A stretch of 64,000 bases of DNA from JANXUC01 sp043782485 (GCA_043782485.1 JAYWAL010000102.1:1-64000), one strand, 5' to 3'; counted from the stretch's first letter, positions 17,493 to 26,504 are shown. Translations and numbers: made by a program. The notes: generated by a model from the letters alone, not told the origin.

Positions 17493-19043
17493 TCACAACG
17501 GAATATTCCCGTGCTTCTTCGGCGGGTTCTTATCTCGTTTGTTTTCCAGCATTTCCAGCGCCTGAATCAGCCGCTTTCGCGTCTCCCGGGGATGAATCAC
17601 CGCATCCACGAACCCGCGCTCGGCCGCCACATACGGATTCGCAAACCGGTCGCGAAACTCCTCCATCTTCTCCGCCCGCATCTCGTCCCGGTTCTCCGCA
17701 CGCTCCAGCTCGCGGCGATAAACGATGTCCACCGCGCCCTCGGGCCCCATCACCGCAATCTCCGCCGTCGGCCAGGCATAATTCACATCCGCGCGAATAT
17801 GCTTCGACGCCATCACGCAATACGCCCCGCCATACGCCTTCCGCGTGATCACCGTAATCTTCGGCACCGTCGCCTCGGCGAAGGCGTATAGCAACTTCGC
17901 CCCGTGCCGGATAATCCCGCCATACTCCTGCGTCGTCCCCGGCAGAAACCCGGGCACGTCTTCAAACGTGATCAGCGGGATGTTGAAGCAATCACAAAAC
18001 CGCACGAAGCGCGCCCCCTTCACCGACGCATTAATATCTAGCGTCCCCGCCAGAAACGCTGGCTGATTCGCCACAATGCCCACCGGCTTCCCGCCCATAC
18101 GCGCAAACCCAATCACCATGTTCTTGGCGTAATGTTCTTGCACTTCGAAAAAATACCCATCGTCCGCCACATGCCGCAGCACATCTTTCATGTCATACGG
18201 CTGATTGGATTCCGCTGGAACCAGCTTATCCAGCGCGGCATCCGCACGGTCAACGGGGTCGGTACAAGCCTTACGCGGCGGCGTCTCTAAATTGTTCGAC
18301 GGCATAAAGCTCAGCAGTTCACGAATCGTCGAGAGGCACTCGGCGTCGTCCTTGGCCGCAAAATGCGCCACACCCGAAACCTCGTTGTGCGTCATCGCCC
18401 CGCCCAACTGGTCCTTGGTGACTTCTTCATGTGTCACGAGCCGAATCACGTCCGGCCCGGTGATGAACATGTATGACGTATGTTCCACCATCAAAACGAA
18501 GTCCGTAATCGCCGGAGAATATACCGCCCCGCCCGCGCAAGGCCCCATCACGGCGGAAATCTGCGGCACCACTCCGCTATACAACGTGTTGCGCAGGAAA
18601 ATATCCGCATACCCCGCCAGCGACGCCACGCCTTCCTGAATCCTGGCCCCGCCCGAGTCGTTCAATCCAATCAGCGGCGCTCCCACCTTGGCCGCCATGT
18701 CCATAATCTTCACAATCTTCGCCGCGTTCGTTTCCGACAACGACCCGCCAAACACCGTAAAATCCTGCGCGAACACAAACACCGTGCGCCCATCCACCTT
18801 GCCGTACCCGGTGATGAACCCATCGCCCTGGAACTTTGTCTCCTGCATTCCAAAATCAGCACAACGATGCGTCACCAGCTTGTCGGTCTCTTCGAACGTG
18901 CCCTCATCCAGCAAAAAATCGACACGTTCTCGCGCCGTCATCTTGCCTTCCTTACGTTGCTTCTCCAGCCGCGCCGAGCCGCCACCCTCGTCGGCCAGCT
19001 TGCTCCGCCGCTCCAGTTCCGCCAGTTTCTCTTCAAGTTTCAT
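17493..19043 (-). CDS. acyl-CoA carboxylase carboxyltransferase (beta) subunit
   Basis: 516 residues with both crotonase-like halves of the biotin-dependent carboxyltransferase. The N-half has the oxyanion motif GLNDSGGARIQEGVASLAGYADIF. The C-half has GVPGFLPGTTQEYGGIIRHGAKLLYAFAEA and RKAYGGAYCVM. It transfers carboxyl from biotin to propionyl-CoA or a similar acyl-CoA. Length and motifs match PccB/MmdA; substrate choice (propionyl versus acetyl or methylmalonyl) cannot be fixed. No alpha or biotin-carrier subunit is encoded next to it, so partners must lie elsewhere. The start is the ATG at 19043. Confidence 0.92.
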   Translation of the reverse strand: MKLEEKLAELERRSKLADEGGGSARLEKQRKEGKMTARERVDFLLDEGTFEETDKLVTHRCADFGMQETKFQGDGFITGYGKVDGRTVFVFAQDFTVFGGSLSETNAAKIVKIMDMAAKVGAPLIGLNDSGGARIQEGVASLAGYADIFLRNTLYSGVVPQISAVMGPCAGGAVYSPAITDFVLMVEHTSYMFITGPDVIRLVTHEEVTKDQLGGAMTHNEVSGVAHFAAKDDAECLSTIRELLSFMPSNNLETPPRKACTDPVDRADAALDKLVPAESNQPYDMKDVLRHVADDGYFFEVQEHYAKNMVIGFARMGGKPVGIVANQPAFLAGTLDINASVKGARFVRFCDCFNIPLITFEDVPGFLPGTTQEYGGIIRHGAKLLYAFAEATVPKITVITRKAYGGAYCVMASKHIRADVNYAWPTAEIAVMGPEGAVDIVYRRELERAENRDEMRAEKMEEFRDRFANPYVAAERGFVDAVIHPRETRKRLIQALEMLENKRDKNPPKKHGNIPL

Positions 19044-19234
19044 GTCGGGGATTATAGCGGGTGCGGAAAAGGCAAAGCGCGCCGTTGCGGATATTGGACT
19101 GGCGGCCGAATCGCGACACGGCCGACCCCATGATTCACATTTCCGAAGCGGCAGCGGCCGACGATTTTGCGGACTGCGTCAGGCTTCGTGGTAAATTGAC
19201 GTGCCCGGTTTCGGCCGGGCATGGAGGGGCACCT

Positions 19235-20284
19235 ATGGAGCGACGAGCATTCCTCAGCCTCACCAGCGGCGCGGTAGCAGCTCTAGCCGTTCAGCCTTTA
19301 GCGCTGCTGGAAGGCCGCGAGCAGCCACGAAGCGAATCCAAAAGTATGGTCACATATCCCGATCCTGCCGTGGAAGTGGTGGACCCCCGCTTTGCCAAGT
19401 ACCGCGTCTTGAACGCCGCGGTCGAGCGACTCTACACCGGAGCGCGCTGGGCTGAGGGGCCGGTTTGGTTCGCGGACGGGCGCTATCTGCTATTCAGCGA
19501 CATCCCCAACAACCGTATGCTGCGCTGGCTCGAGGATACGGAGGAAGTAAGCGTATTCCGCAGCCCCTCAAATTTCAGCAATGGTAACTACCGGGACCGG
19601 CAAGGTCGTCTCCTAACCTGCGAGCACCTGACGCGCCGACTGACCCGCACCGAATGGGATGGAACGATTTCCGTGTTGATGGATGCATTCCACAACAAGA
19701 AATTGAACGCGCCCAACGACTTGACCGTGCACTCCGATGGAGCCATCTGGTTCACCGATCCGGGATACGGCATTATGACGAACTACGAGGGACAGAAAGC
19801 GGCCTTCGAACTCCCCGCCAACGTTTACCGGCTTGACCCGAAAACACGCGAAGCGACGGTGGTGGCCACCGACCTGGTAAAGCCAAATGGTATCTGCTTT
19901 TCGCCCGACGAGAAGGGACTCTATATCGTGGACACTGGCGAGCAAGCCCACTCCAGCGACCCGCACCCGATTCGTGTGTACGATGTGGAAGACGGCGTGC
20001 GCCTCAAAAACGGGCGCGTCTTTGCCGACATGTCTCCTGGCCTCTCCGATGGCATTCGCTGCGACACCGACGGCAATCTTTGGTCGGCTGCTGGCTGGGG
20101 TTCTGAGCCTTTCAACGGTGTCCACATCTTCGCACCGGATGGGGCGCTGATCGGCAAGATTCATCTGCCGGAAACTTGCGCGAATTTGTGTTTCGGAGGC
20201 AGAAACGGAAACCGGCTTTTTATGGCGGCCAGCCAATCCGTTTATGCCCTCTACGTGAACGCCCGGGGAGCGCAACTGCCCTGA
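19235..20284 (+). CDS. SMP-30/gluconolactonase family protein, Tat-type signal
   Basis: About 349 residues. The frame is open from 19061, but GGAGG at 19223-19227 sits correctly before the ATG at 19235. That start also places a twin-arginine signal at the N-terminus (MERRAFLSLTSGAVAALAV), indicating export of a folded protein. The mature part has the SMP-30 propeller pattern: GPVWFADGRYLLFSDIPNNRMLRW, LNAPNDLTVHSDGAIWFTDPGYG, KPNGICFSPDEKGLYIVDTG and SDGIRCDTDGNLW, with the metal-binding Glu, Asn and Asp positions. Such enzymes hydrolyse sugar lactones using a divalent metal. A GC hairpin (TGCCCGG...CCGGGCA) lies just upstream. Confidence 0.88.
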   Translation: MERRAFLSLTSGAVAALAVQPLALLEGREQPRSESKSMVTYPDPAVEVVDPRFAKYRVLNAAVERLYTGARWAEGPVWFADGRYLLFSDIPNNRMLRWLEDTEEVSVFRSPSNFSNGNYRDRQGRLLTCEHLTRRLTRTEWDGTISVLMDAFHNKKLNAPNDLTVHSDGAIWFTDPGYGIMTNYEGQKAAFELPANVYRLDPKTREATVVATDLVKPNGICFSPDEKGLYIVDTGEQAHSSDPHPIRVYDVEDGVRLKNGRVFADMSPGLSDGIRCDTDGNLWSAAGWGSEPFNGVHIFAPDGALIGKIHLPETCANLCFGGRNGNRLFMAASQSVYALYVNARGAQLP

Positions 20285-20430
20285 GGGGAACCTGGAGACT
20301 GCTGGCATTCGCTGTCCCAATCCCCCACACGAATTCCTGGCGACTGAACAGGACGGTCAAACAGTCGTCGCCGTCCAAAACCCGATTTCCACACCCCTAC
20401 CCGATCAATCCCAATTTTGTATCCTAACCC

Positions 20431-20456
20431 TGTCGATTTCCCCAACCCCGTTCGAC
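20431..20456 (+). promoter_or_regulatory. predicted ECF42 promoter
   Basis: TGTCGA at 20431-20436, a 16-nt spacer, then CGAC at 20453-20456. From memory this matches the consensus published for ECF42 sigma factors (-35 TGTCGA, -10 CG[A/T]C). It lies 24 nt before the DGPF gene that precedes the ECF42 gene, so the pair is probably autoregulated. Confidence 0.75.
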
Positions 20457-20479
20457 TAACCAGCAGGAGGAACTAAACC

Positions 20480-20854
20480 ATGCAATATCTAATGCTGATC
20501 TACGACGTAGAAGCGAACTGGACCAAGATGCCGGCGGCCGACCAGGCAGCCATGTACCAGGAATACGGGCAGTTCACACAGCAAATCACCGCGAGCGGCA
20601 ATCACCGCGCCGGGCACCAGTTGAAGCCCATCGCCACGGCCACCACCGTCCGAGTAAGGGACGGCAAGCGCCTCGTCACAGACGGCCCGTTTGCAGAAAC
20701 GAAAGAACAGTTAGGCGGCTTCTATCTGGTGGAGGCCAAGGACTTGGACGAGGCCATCTCCATCGCCGCGCGAATCCCCTCGGTGCGGCACGGGTCCATC
20801 GAGATCCGGCCCATTGTGACGCACGGCGAAACATCGGAGGGTAAGGTTGCGTAG
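20480..20854 (+). CDS. YCII/DGPF domain protein
   Basis: 124 residues. The opening MQYLMLIYDVEANW and the signature VTDGPFAETKEQLGGFYLVEA define the DGPF branch of the YCII-related fold, a small ferredoxin-like alpha+beta domain. No catalytic activity has been shown for this branch. These genes characteristically neighbour ECF42 sigma factors and are their main known targets. Here the sigma gene follows 35 nt downstream, and an ECF42-type promoter lies just upstream. AGGAGG at 20465-20470 precedes the ATG by nine nt. Confidence 0.92.
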   Translation: MQYLMLIYDVEANWTKMPAADQAAMYQEYGQFTQQITASGNHRAGHQLKPIATATTVRVRDGKRLVTDGPFAETKEQLGGFYLVEAKDLDEAISIAARIPSVRHGSIEIRPIVTHGETSEGKVA

Positions 20855-20889
20855 CAACTTTTCCCCAAAGTCACCCAGGCGGTCGCGGC

Positions 20890-22221
20890 ATGGATCACGC
20901 AAGGGATCTAGCTTGGGGTCAAGCCATGGATCTAGCCATGGATCTTGAAAAACTCCATCGCGAAGAGTCCGGGCGGATTCTGTCCACCTTGATTCGGCTG
21001 CTGGGTGACTTTGATCTGGCGGAGGAAATGTTGCAGGAGGCTTATGCCACGGCGCTGCAAAAATGGCCCGTGGAGGGGCCTCCTGCTAATCCCGCGGCGT
21101 GGCTGGTCAGCACGGCGCGGCACAAGGCCATCGACCGGCTCCGGCGCAACCAGCGCTTCGAAAACAAGCAGGCGGAGATCGCGCGCTACTCCGATTTTCT
21201 CGCGCAGCCCGCTGCTGGCTTCTCCGCAGGCAACACGGAAGGCACAACAGAAGACCCGGGCAACTGGTTCCCCGACGACCGCCTGCGCCTGATTTTTACC
21301 TGTTGCCACCCGGCACTGGCCGAAGAAGCCCAAGTCGCTCTCACCCTTCGCACTGTCTGCGGCATCACCACGGAAGAGCTGGCCAAGGCTTTTCTGGTTC
21401 CGGTGGCGACCATCGCCCAGAGACTGGTGCGGGCCAAGCGCAAAATTCGGGACACTGAAATTCCTTATCAAGAACCTGCTCCCGGAGATTTGCCGCAGCG
21501 TCTTGATGCCGTTCTGCTGGTCGTTTACCTCATCTTCAATGAGGGTTACCTGGCCAGTAGCGGCGACGCCCTGGTGCGGAGAGAACTGTGCGCCGAGGCG
21601 ATTCGGCTGGGTCGCGTCCTCTGTGCCCTGCTGCCGCAGCCTTCCGAGGCGCAAGCGCTGCTGGCTCTCATGCTGCTGCACGACTCCCGCTGCGATGCCA
21701 GGGTGAAGCACGGCGAACTAGTTTTGCTGGAAGAGCAGGACCGCACCCTCTGGCATGGCGATCAAATTCGCGAAGGGACTGCGCTGATCGAACAAGCCCT
21801 GCGAGCCGGAGCACGGAGCACCTACGCGTTACAGGCCTCCATCAGCGCGCTGCACGCCAACGCAATCACGGCGGAGCAAACCGACTGGCGGCAGATTGCT
21901 GCTCTGTATGGAATTTTGTTGCAAAGGTACGGGTCACCCGTAGTCGAGGTGAACCGGGCGGTCGCCGTGGCGATGGCTGGTGATTTGGAACAGGGACTGG
22001 CGCTTCTGGGCCTGATTGAAGAACGAGATGAGCTCCGAGACTTCCATCTGCTGCCAGCCGCTCAAGCGGATTTGCTCCGTCGCCTGGGAAGACTGCCCGA
22101 AGCCGCTTCCGCCTATCGTCGAGCCCTGTCGCTAGCGACCAATGACGTCGAGATTCGATTCCTCCGCCGCAGGTTGGCGGAAATGGAACAACCCCCGCTG
22201 CGTGCCTACCTGGATGCCTAA
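20890..22221 (+). CDS. ECF42 sigma factor with C-terminal extension
   Basis: 443 residues if the ATG at 20890 is used; in-frame ATGs at 20926 and 20938 are alternatives, and homology starts at MDLEKLHREESGR (20938). Sigma region 2 (LGDFDLAEEMLQEAYATALQKWP) and region 4 (LRTVCGITTEELAKAFLVPVATIAQRLVRAKRKI) are intact. The long C-terminal part (about 200-440) is the DUF6596/TPR-like extension of ECF42. It includes VYLIFNEGYLASSGDALVRRELCAEAIRLGR and VEVNRAVAVAMAGDLEQGLALL, and in this group it replaces an anti-sigma factor and is needed for activity. The gene follows the DGPF target. Confidence 0.92.
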   Translation: MDHARDLAWGQAMDLAMDLEKLHREESGRILSTLIRLLGDFDLAEEMLQEAYATALQKWPVEGPPANPAAWLVSTARHKAIDRLRRNQRFENKQAEIARYSDFLAQPAAGFSAGNTEGTTEDPGNWFPDDRLRLIFTCCHPALAEEAQVALTLRTVCGITTEELAKAFLVPVATIAQRLVRAKRKIRDTEIPYQEPAPGDLPQRLDAVLLVVYLIFNEGYLASSGDALVRRELCAEAIRLGRVLCALLPQPSEAQALLALMLLHDSRCDARVKHGELVLLEEQDRTLWHGDQIREGTALIEQALRAGARSTYALQASISALHANAITAEQTDWRQIAALYGILLQRYGSPVVEVNRAVAVAMAGDLEQGLALLGLIEERDELRDFHLLPAAQADLLRRLGRLPEAASAYRRALSLATNDVEIRFLRRRLAEMEQPPLRAYLDA

Positions 22222-22800
22222 TACAGCCCGTGTTGAAAGTAAGATTTGTATCAGGGCACGGCTTCGGCCGTGCTGGAAATGCTGTATTTTCAGTCGCCTA
22301 TACAGGCTGCTGAAAATTTCGCCCTGGCACCACCTTTTGGGCGGCGCAGCACTTCAGTGCTGCGATAAGTCCTTTGTAATGAATGGGCTTTAGCCCCTGC
22401 GGTAAGGGGTTGATTTGGAAAGATGACTCCCGCCGGTTTCTCGCCAGGTTTCATGTCGAGAATTACAGCGGGTGCCCCCACCCCTAGCGGCCCTACTCAT
22501 TGTGAGCTATGTTGCTCAGACACAGCCACTCGCAACTGTCACCATTCCATCTCCTGTGTGTGTAGACAGAGCTGCGACTGCTGATTCGCAGTTCTCGCTC
22601 TTCGGGCGCTGTGGACCGGTGAAGAGCCCGGTCACGCCGAAGCGGCCACATTCAGCCACTCAGCATTCTTCATTCGTGCGGAATGCCGCAAAGCCCGCGG
22701 CGGAATACAACTCGCTCCAAAGAGCTTTCGAATTTGTGCGCTCCCACACCTCTCACCAATGAGGGGCGTTCGCTTACGCACCAAGGAAGGTCCTTACATC
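22222..22800. other. intergenic region with repeats
   Basis: A 579-bp gap. It contains a TTCG-loop hairpin, GCACGGC-TTCG-GCCGTGC (22256-22273), and an R3 repeat at 22342-22384 followed by a GGGCTTTAGCCC hairpin. The right half (about 22480-22800) has an open frame but no recognisable protein and is probably the promoter and leader of the small membrane protein at 22801. Confidence 0.5.
22342..22384 (+). repeat. R3 repeat
   Basis: Contains GCAGCAC-TTCA-GTGCTGC and then GATAAGT, three variable bases, TTTGTAATGAAT. Related copies are at 25729 (plus) and 30074 (minus). Confidence 0.75.
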
Positions 22801-22992
22801 ATGCCCCTGATTCAATTGGTCGAAGTCCTGATCGTGGTCGGTGTCCTGCTTTGGCTGGTCAACCGCTTCATCCCCATGCAGGCCTCCATCAAGTCAATTT
22901 TGAACGCGGTCGTGGTCATCGCCGTCGTTCTCTGGATTCTGAATGTGACCGGACTATTTCATTCCATCTCACGAATTCGCATCGGAAGTTAG
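22801..22992 (+). CDS. small two-helix membrane protein (Thivi_2564-like)
   Basis: 63 residues from the ATG at 22801, preceded by AAGGAAGG. Two hydrophobic helices, LIQLVEVLIVVGVLLWLVNRF and AVVVIAVVLWILNVTGLF, are joined by a short loop (IPMQASIKSILN). The pattern VLLWLVNRFIPM followed by I-x-x-I-L-N-x-V matches the widespread Thivi_2564 family of unknown function. The gene lies 49 nt upstream of an OmpA-family gene on the same strand, which suggests an envelope role. The frame is open from 22759 but the earlier start lacks homology. Confidence 0.8.
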   Translation: MPLIQLVEVLIVVGVLLWLVNRFIPMQASIKSILNAVVVIAVVLWILNVTGLFHSISRIRIGS

Positions 22993-23041
22993 CAACGAAG
23001 AAAGTTATGGACACGGCAGACAACTGCCCGGAGGAAATATT

Positions 23042-24658
23042 TTGAAGACTTTTCTTTTAGCCATCGGAATTACTTGTAGCTTAGGCGCATACGCCCAACC
23101 CGCCCAAACCAATGGCACGGCCAGCATGAGCCCCATGCCGGTGTTCCGCGTGAACGTCGTCAGCCGCAGCGTGCAAGCGGTCAACTACCGGCATCGCAGC
23201 GGAGCCACCAAGCTTGATTTCGCCGGTACCGACCTCATGCCGTCCGCCAACGGCCAAGCCAAAGTCGAGAGCAAGCGTGGTGCTATCGAAGTCGAAGTGG
23301 AATTCGGCAATCTACAGCGGCCTACAACTTTTGGAACGGAATACCTGACCTACGTCTTGTGGGCTATTTCACCCGAGGGCCGCGCCGCCAACCTGGGCGA
23401 AGTGCTCGTGGGGGAGAACCACCGCAGCAAGCTGGATGTAACCACCGACCTCCAAGCCTTCGCGCTGATTGTGACGGCCGAGCCATACTACGCCGTGCGC
23501 CAGCCCAGCAACGTTGTCGTATTGGAAAATGTTGTGCGCAACGATACCAAGGGAACGTCCGAGGCGGTCGCCGCCAAGTATGAGTTGATGGAGCGCGGCG
23601 GCTACATTCCAACCGGCTATAAATTCGATCCCGTCGTCCTCAATACCAAGTTGCCCCTGGAATTCTTTGAGGCGCGCAACGCCTTGCGAATCGCGCAGTC
23701 TGAAGGTGCCGAGCACTACGCCAGCAGCAGCTACCAGCACGCCGTAAAGCTCATGGACCAGGCGGACGCTTATGCCACGGACCACAACGTGCCAAAAAAG
23801 CCGCTCATTGCCACCGCTCGTGAGGCTGTTCAGACCGCGGAAGATGCCCGCGCCATTGCCGTGAAAAAAATGGACGAAGAGCGCGACGCCGCTGAACGAC
23901 AGGCTTCCGCGAATGCCCTGGCGAAGTCGCAAGGGCAGGCCGATGACGCCGTGCGAAGAAAAGACGCGGCCGAAGCCGATGCCGCCAAGGCCGAAGCTCT
24001 GAAGGCTCAGGCCGAACGCGATGCCACCAAAGCCCGCGCCGACACCGCCGACGCTCAATCAGCCACAGCTAAGGCGCAAGCCGACATGGCGGCCAATCAG
24101 GCTTCTTCGGCCAGTGCGCTCTCCGCGGCGCAGGCCGATGCCGAGCAGGCACGCCTGGCAGCGCAGAAATCCGAGTTGAGCGCGCAACAGGCGGAAACCG
24201 ATAAAGCCGCCATGCGCGCCAAACTGTCCGAGCAGTTGAATTCCATTCTCCAAACGCGTGACAGCGCGCGTGGCCTCATCGTCAGCATGTCCGATGTCTT
24301 GTTTGACACGGGCCATTACTCCTTGAAGCCGGGAGCACGGGAGAAGCTGGCCAAAGTGGCCGGAATATTACTCTCCTACCCAGGACTCAACATTGCAGTC
24401 GGCGGCTATACCGACAATGTCGGCGGCGATGCCATGAATCAGACTCTGTCGGAGCATCGTGCCGGATCCGTTCGCGACTACCTGGTCAATCAAGGTGTTG
24501 TGACGGGAGCCGTCTCGGCCACGGGATTTGGCAATTCATCTCCGGTAGCTTCGAACGATAACTCGGCTGGCCGTCAACAAAACCGCAGAGTCGAATTGCT
24601 GGTGTCAGGCGATGCCATCGGCACTCGCGCCAATACGACCACCGGAAATCGACCTTAA
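23042..24658 (+). CDS. OmpA family protein with long Ala-rich coiled coil
   Basis: 538 residues starting at TTG 23042, nine nt after GGAGG. A signal peptide (MKTFLLAIGITCSLGAYA) leads to an N-terminal beta-rich domain (about 30-170). An Ala/Lys/Asp/Glu-rich heptad region follows (about 220-400), likely a long periplasmic coiled coil. The C-terminal OmpA-like domain (about 410-525) carries LFDTGHYSLKPGAREKL, VGGYTDNVGGD, LSEHRAGSVRDYL and GRQQNRRVEL, the conserved Asp and Arg that bind diaminopimelate of peptidoglycan. No beta barrel is present, so it probably reaches from cell wall to another partner. It sits between two other exported or membrane proteins. Confidence 0.9.
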   Translation: MKTFLLAIGITCSLGAYAQPAQTNGTASMSPMPVFRVNVVSRSVQAVNYRHRSGATKLDFAGTDLMPSANGQAKVESKRGAIEVEVEFGNLQRPTTFGTEYLTYVLWAISPEGRAANLGEVLVGENHRSKLDVTTDLQAFALIVTAEPYYAVRQPSNVVVLENVVRNDTKGTSEAVAAKYELMERGGYIPTGYKFDPVVLNTKLPLEFFEARNALRIAQSEGAEHYASSSYQHAVKLMDQADAYATDHNVPKKPLIATAREAVQTAEDARAIAVKKMDEERDAAERQASANALAKSQGQADDAVRRKDAAEADAAKAEALKAQAERDATKARADTADAQSATAKAQADMAANQASSASALSAAQADAEQARLAAQKSELSAQQAETDKAAMRAKLSEQLNSILQTRDSARGLIVSMSDVLFDTGHYSLKPGAREKLAKVAGILLSYPGLNIAVGGYTDNVGGDAMNQTLSEHRAGSVRDYLVNQGVVTGAVSATGFGNSSPVASNDNSAGRQQNRRVELLVSGDAIGTRANTTTGNRP

Positions 24659-24701
24659 GTTTCCTAACCGCTTAACCGTAACAAATCCCTAGGAGGATCG
24701 A

Positions 24702-25457
24702 ATGAAGAACATGCTCTTGTTAGTCACCGCACCGGTATTGCTACTCACCCTGGGCTCGGCACAGACTCCCGCCCCGCTCGCTATGACGAACACATCCGCC
24801 AGCATCAAAGGCTGCCTCGGCGGCTCTGACGGCGCCTATTCGGTCGCCCAGGACGGCTCCACCCAAACCCTCAAGATCACTTCCAGCAGCGTCGACCTCA
24901 AGCCGCACATTGGCCATCAGGTGGAACTAACGGGACAGAAATCCAGCGCTGCGGTTTCCGGTGCCGCGGACACGGTTTCCGTAACCGGCGTCAACATGAT
25001 TTCGGAACACTGCCCGATGGCGGAAGCCAGCACCCCGGCTCCGACTGAGCCAACCACCGCCACCCTAGGCGCTCCAGCCGCGGCGACAACAGCCGCAGCG
25101 AGCGCTCCGCCCGCTACTCCCGCAGCCACGCCCGCCGCGACCACAGCTCCCGAACCGGTAGTTGCCGCGCAAGCCCCCGCAGCAGCTCCAAAACCAGAGG
25201 CCGCCTCCACTCCGGTAATGGCCAGCACCACCACTGCTTTACCGAACACAGCACCTCCGTCGCTGAAAGCGGTGAAGGTTACGGGCAAAATCGGCGACGA
25301 CGGCAAAACCTTCGTCAGCGACAAGGACAGCAAGAGCTGGACCGTCGCCAACCCTGACGCCGTCAAAGGTCACGAAGGCCATCACGTAACCCTAACGGCG
25401 CACGTGGATGCCGTGAAAAACGAAGTGAACATCGTCTCGCTCAAGATGGCCAAGTAA
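24702..25457 (+). CDS. secreted two-domain protein with Ala/Pro/Thr linker
   Basis: 251 residues; AGGAGG at 24691-24696 precedes the ATG. After a signal peptide (MKNMLLLVTAPVLLLTLGSAQ) come two related domains. The first (about 34-100: GCLGGSDGAYSVAQDGSTQTLKI and HIGHQVELTGQ) and the second (about 188-250: KVTGKIGDDGKTFVSDKDSKSWTV and HEGHHVTLTAHVD) share the order G-C/K, display loop, xxxGHxVxLTxxV. They resemble DUF5818-like small OB-type domains. A linker of about 80 residues rich in Ala, Pro and Thr separates them and drives a local GC rise. The function is unknown. It is likely co-transcribed with the OmpA gene 43 nt upstream, and a strong terminator follows. Confidence 0.7.
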   Translation: MKNMLLLVTAPVLLLTLGSAQTPAPLAMTNTSASIKGCLGGSDGAYSVAQDGSTQTLKITSSSVDLKPHIGHQVELTGQKSSAAVSGAADTVSVTGVNMISEHCPMAEASTPAPTEPTTATLGAPAAATTAAASAPPATPAATPAATTAPEPVVAAQAPAAAPKPEAASTPVMASTTTALPNTAPPSLKAVKVTGKIGDDGKTFVSDKDSKSWTVANPDAVKGHEGHHVTLTAHVDAVKNEVNIVSLKMAK

Positions 25458-25502
25458 AGCCTTCCGCGCGAAACCAGCTCTCGAAAACCCTTAACTGAGG
25501 GT

Positions 25503-25543
25503 GGCCCACTCAAGCCTTCTGTTGGCTTGAGTGGGGCTTTTTG
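25503..25543 (+). terminator. intrinsic terminator of the OmpA cluster
   Basis: A perfect 11-bp stem, CCACTCAAGCC / GGCTTGAGTGG (25506-25516 with 25524-25534), is followed by GGCTTTTTGTG. It lies 45 nt after the stop codon at 25457. Confidence 0.9.
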
Positions 25544-25728
25544 TGTGTGCTGGAGTGGGCTTTGTGGGTGTGTTGGATGGTGTGTTGGAGCGTCTGTTCA
25601 TTGTCGCGAGAGCAGCGGACCCGAAGGCTATTTCTGCGCGCCAACGAGTTTAAACTAGTTGAACTTTTCCGAAAAAGCGCCTTCATGCCCTGCTGGAGTT
25701 GTCCCCGCAGCAGCCCAAGGATCGCCAT

Positions 25729-25766
25729 CCCCTTCAGTGCTGCGGTAAGTTGTTTGTAATGAATAG
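25729..25766 (+). repeat. R3 repeat
   Basis: TTCAGTGCTGCGGTAAGT, two variable bases, TTTGTAATGAATAGTTT. The core matches the copies at 22342 and 30074; the left stem arm is lost. Confidence 0.7.
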
Positions 25767-25775
25767 TTTCCAATC

Positions 25776-26405
25776 CTAGTCGAGCGCCGCTCCTAGGGGT
25801 TCATACTTGTAGTTTCCCGTATTTTTCTTCACATTGCCGTCCCAAAAGATCGCCGACGTCGTTCGGTCGCCGCCGTATTCTTCTACACCAATCGCCATCA
25901 ACAGCCGCTTGCCCATCTTGATCCGGCGCAGGCTCACGGTCTGGACGGGCACATTGATCAGGACGTACTTCCCTTTCGGCTTCTCCGCCCTCCAGGCTTC
26001 TGGGCCAGACCCATGGATCACCAACAAAACAATGGATTTACGCGTGGGATCGTCGGTGGTAAAGGCCGAGGTCACCTTGGGGTCGCCGAAGCCGTAAAAC
26101 GAATGGTACGGGTCGCTCACGGTGTAGCCAAAGCCTCCGGCGTCGAGCATCGGGCTTTTAGCGCGGGCGGCAAGGACCAAATCCTCAACGCCATCGCCGT
26201 TTAAGTCTCCCACCATGGCTGGGAACTCGGGCATCAGCGTGAAGTCGTTGCCGAAGTGGTCGTGGACGAACTTGTTGTCCACCGGGTTCTCAATCAGGGA
26301 AGTTGTTGTGCTGGAAGCAGTTGCAGGCGACGCGGGCGGCTGGGCGGGAGCCAGGATCGGAAGTAGCAAAAAGCCACAGAATAGGGTGTGCAAAAAGGTG
26401 CGCAT
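25776..26405 (-). CDS. secreted protein with one FG-GAP-like repeat
   Basis: 209 residues. A signal peptide (MRTFLHTLFCGFLLLPILAPAQ) is followed by a Thr/Ser-rich stretch. A single FG-GAP/VCBS-type segment (VGDLNGDGVEDLVLAARAKS) then carries the calcium-binding DxNxDGxxD pattern. The remainder, including FWDGNVKKNTGNYKYEPLG, has no family I recognise. Family knowledge links such repeats to extracellular beta propellers, but one copy is too few to make one. The start is the ATG at 26405. Confidence 0.65.
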   Translation of the reverse strand: MRTFLHTLFCGFLLLPILAPAQPPASPATASSTTTSLIENPVDNKFVHDHFGNDFTLMPEFPAMVGDLNGDGVEDLVLAARAKSPMLDAGGFGYTVSDPYHSFYGFGDPKVTSAFTTDDPTRKSIVLLVIHGSGPEAWRAEKPKGKYVLINVPVQTVSLRRIKMGKRLLMAIGVEEYGGDRTTSAIFWDGNVKKNTGNYKYEPLGAALD

Positions 26406-26504
26406 GGGAATAACTCTACTCCGCTGGCGCGCGGCCCCCTAGCGACTGATCGGGTTCAGGGGTTACTTTGGGGGTCGCTGGATTTCTCTTAGCGGGCAAC
26501 CCGG

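Larger units (their letters stand above)
25458..25775. other. intergenic region with terminator and R3 repeat
   Basis: A 318-bp gap between convergent genes. It holds the terminator at 25503-25543, GT-rich sequence (TGTGTGTGCTGG...) and an R3 copy at its right end. No gene is visible. Confidence 0.5.

Noticed and set aside
22472..22762. Open frame of 96 codons upstream of the small membrane gene
   Set aside because: No ribosome site, no recognisable domain and odd composition; it overlaps what is probably promoter and leader of the gene at 22801.
25510..25773. Minus-strand open frame in the gap after the OmpA cluster
   Set aside because: It overlaps the terminator and an R3 repeat, and its His/Thr/Ser-rich end simply reads the TG-rich DNA.
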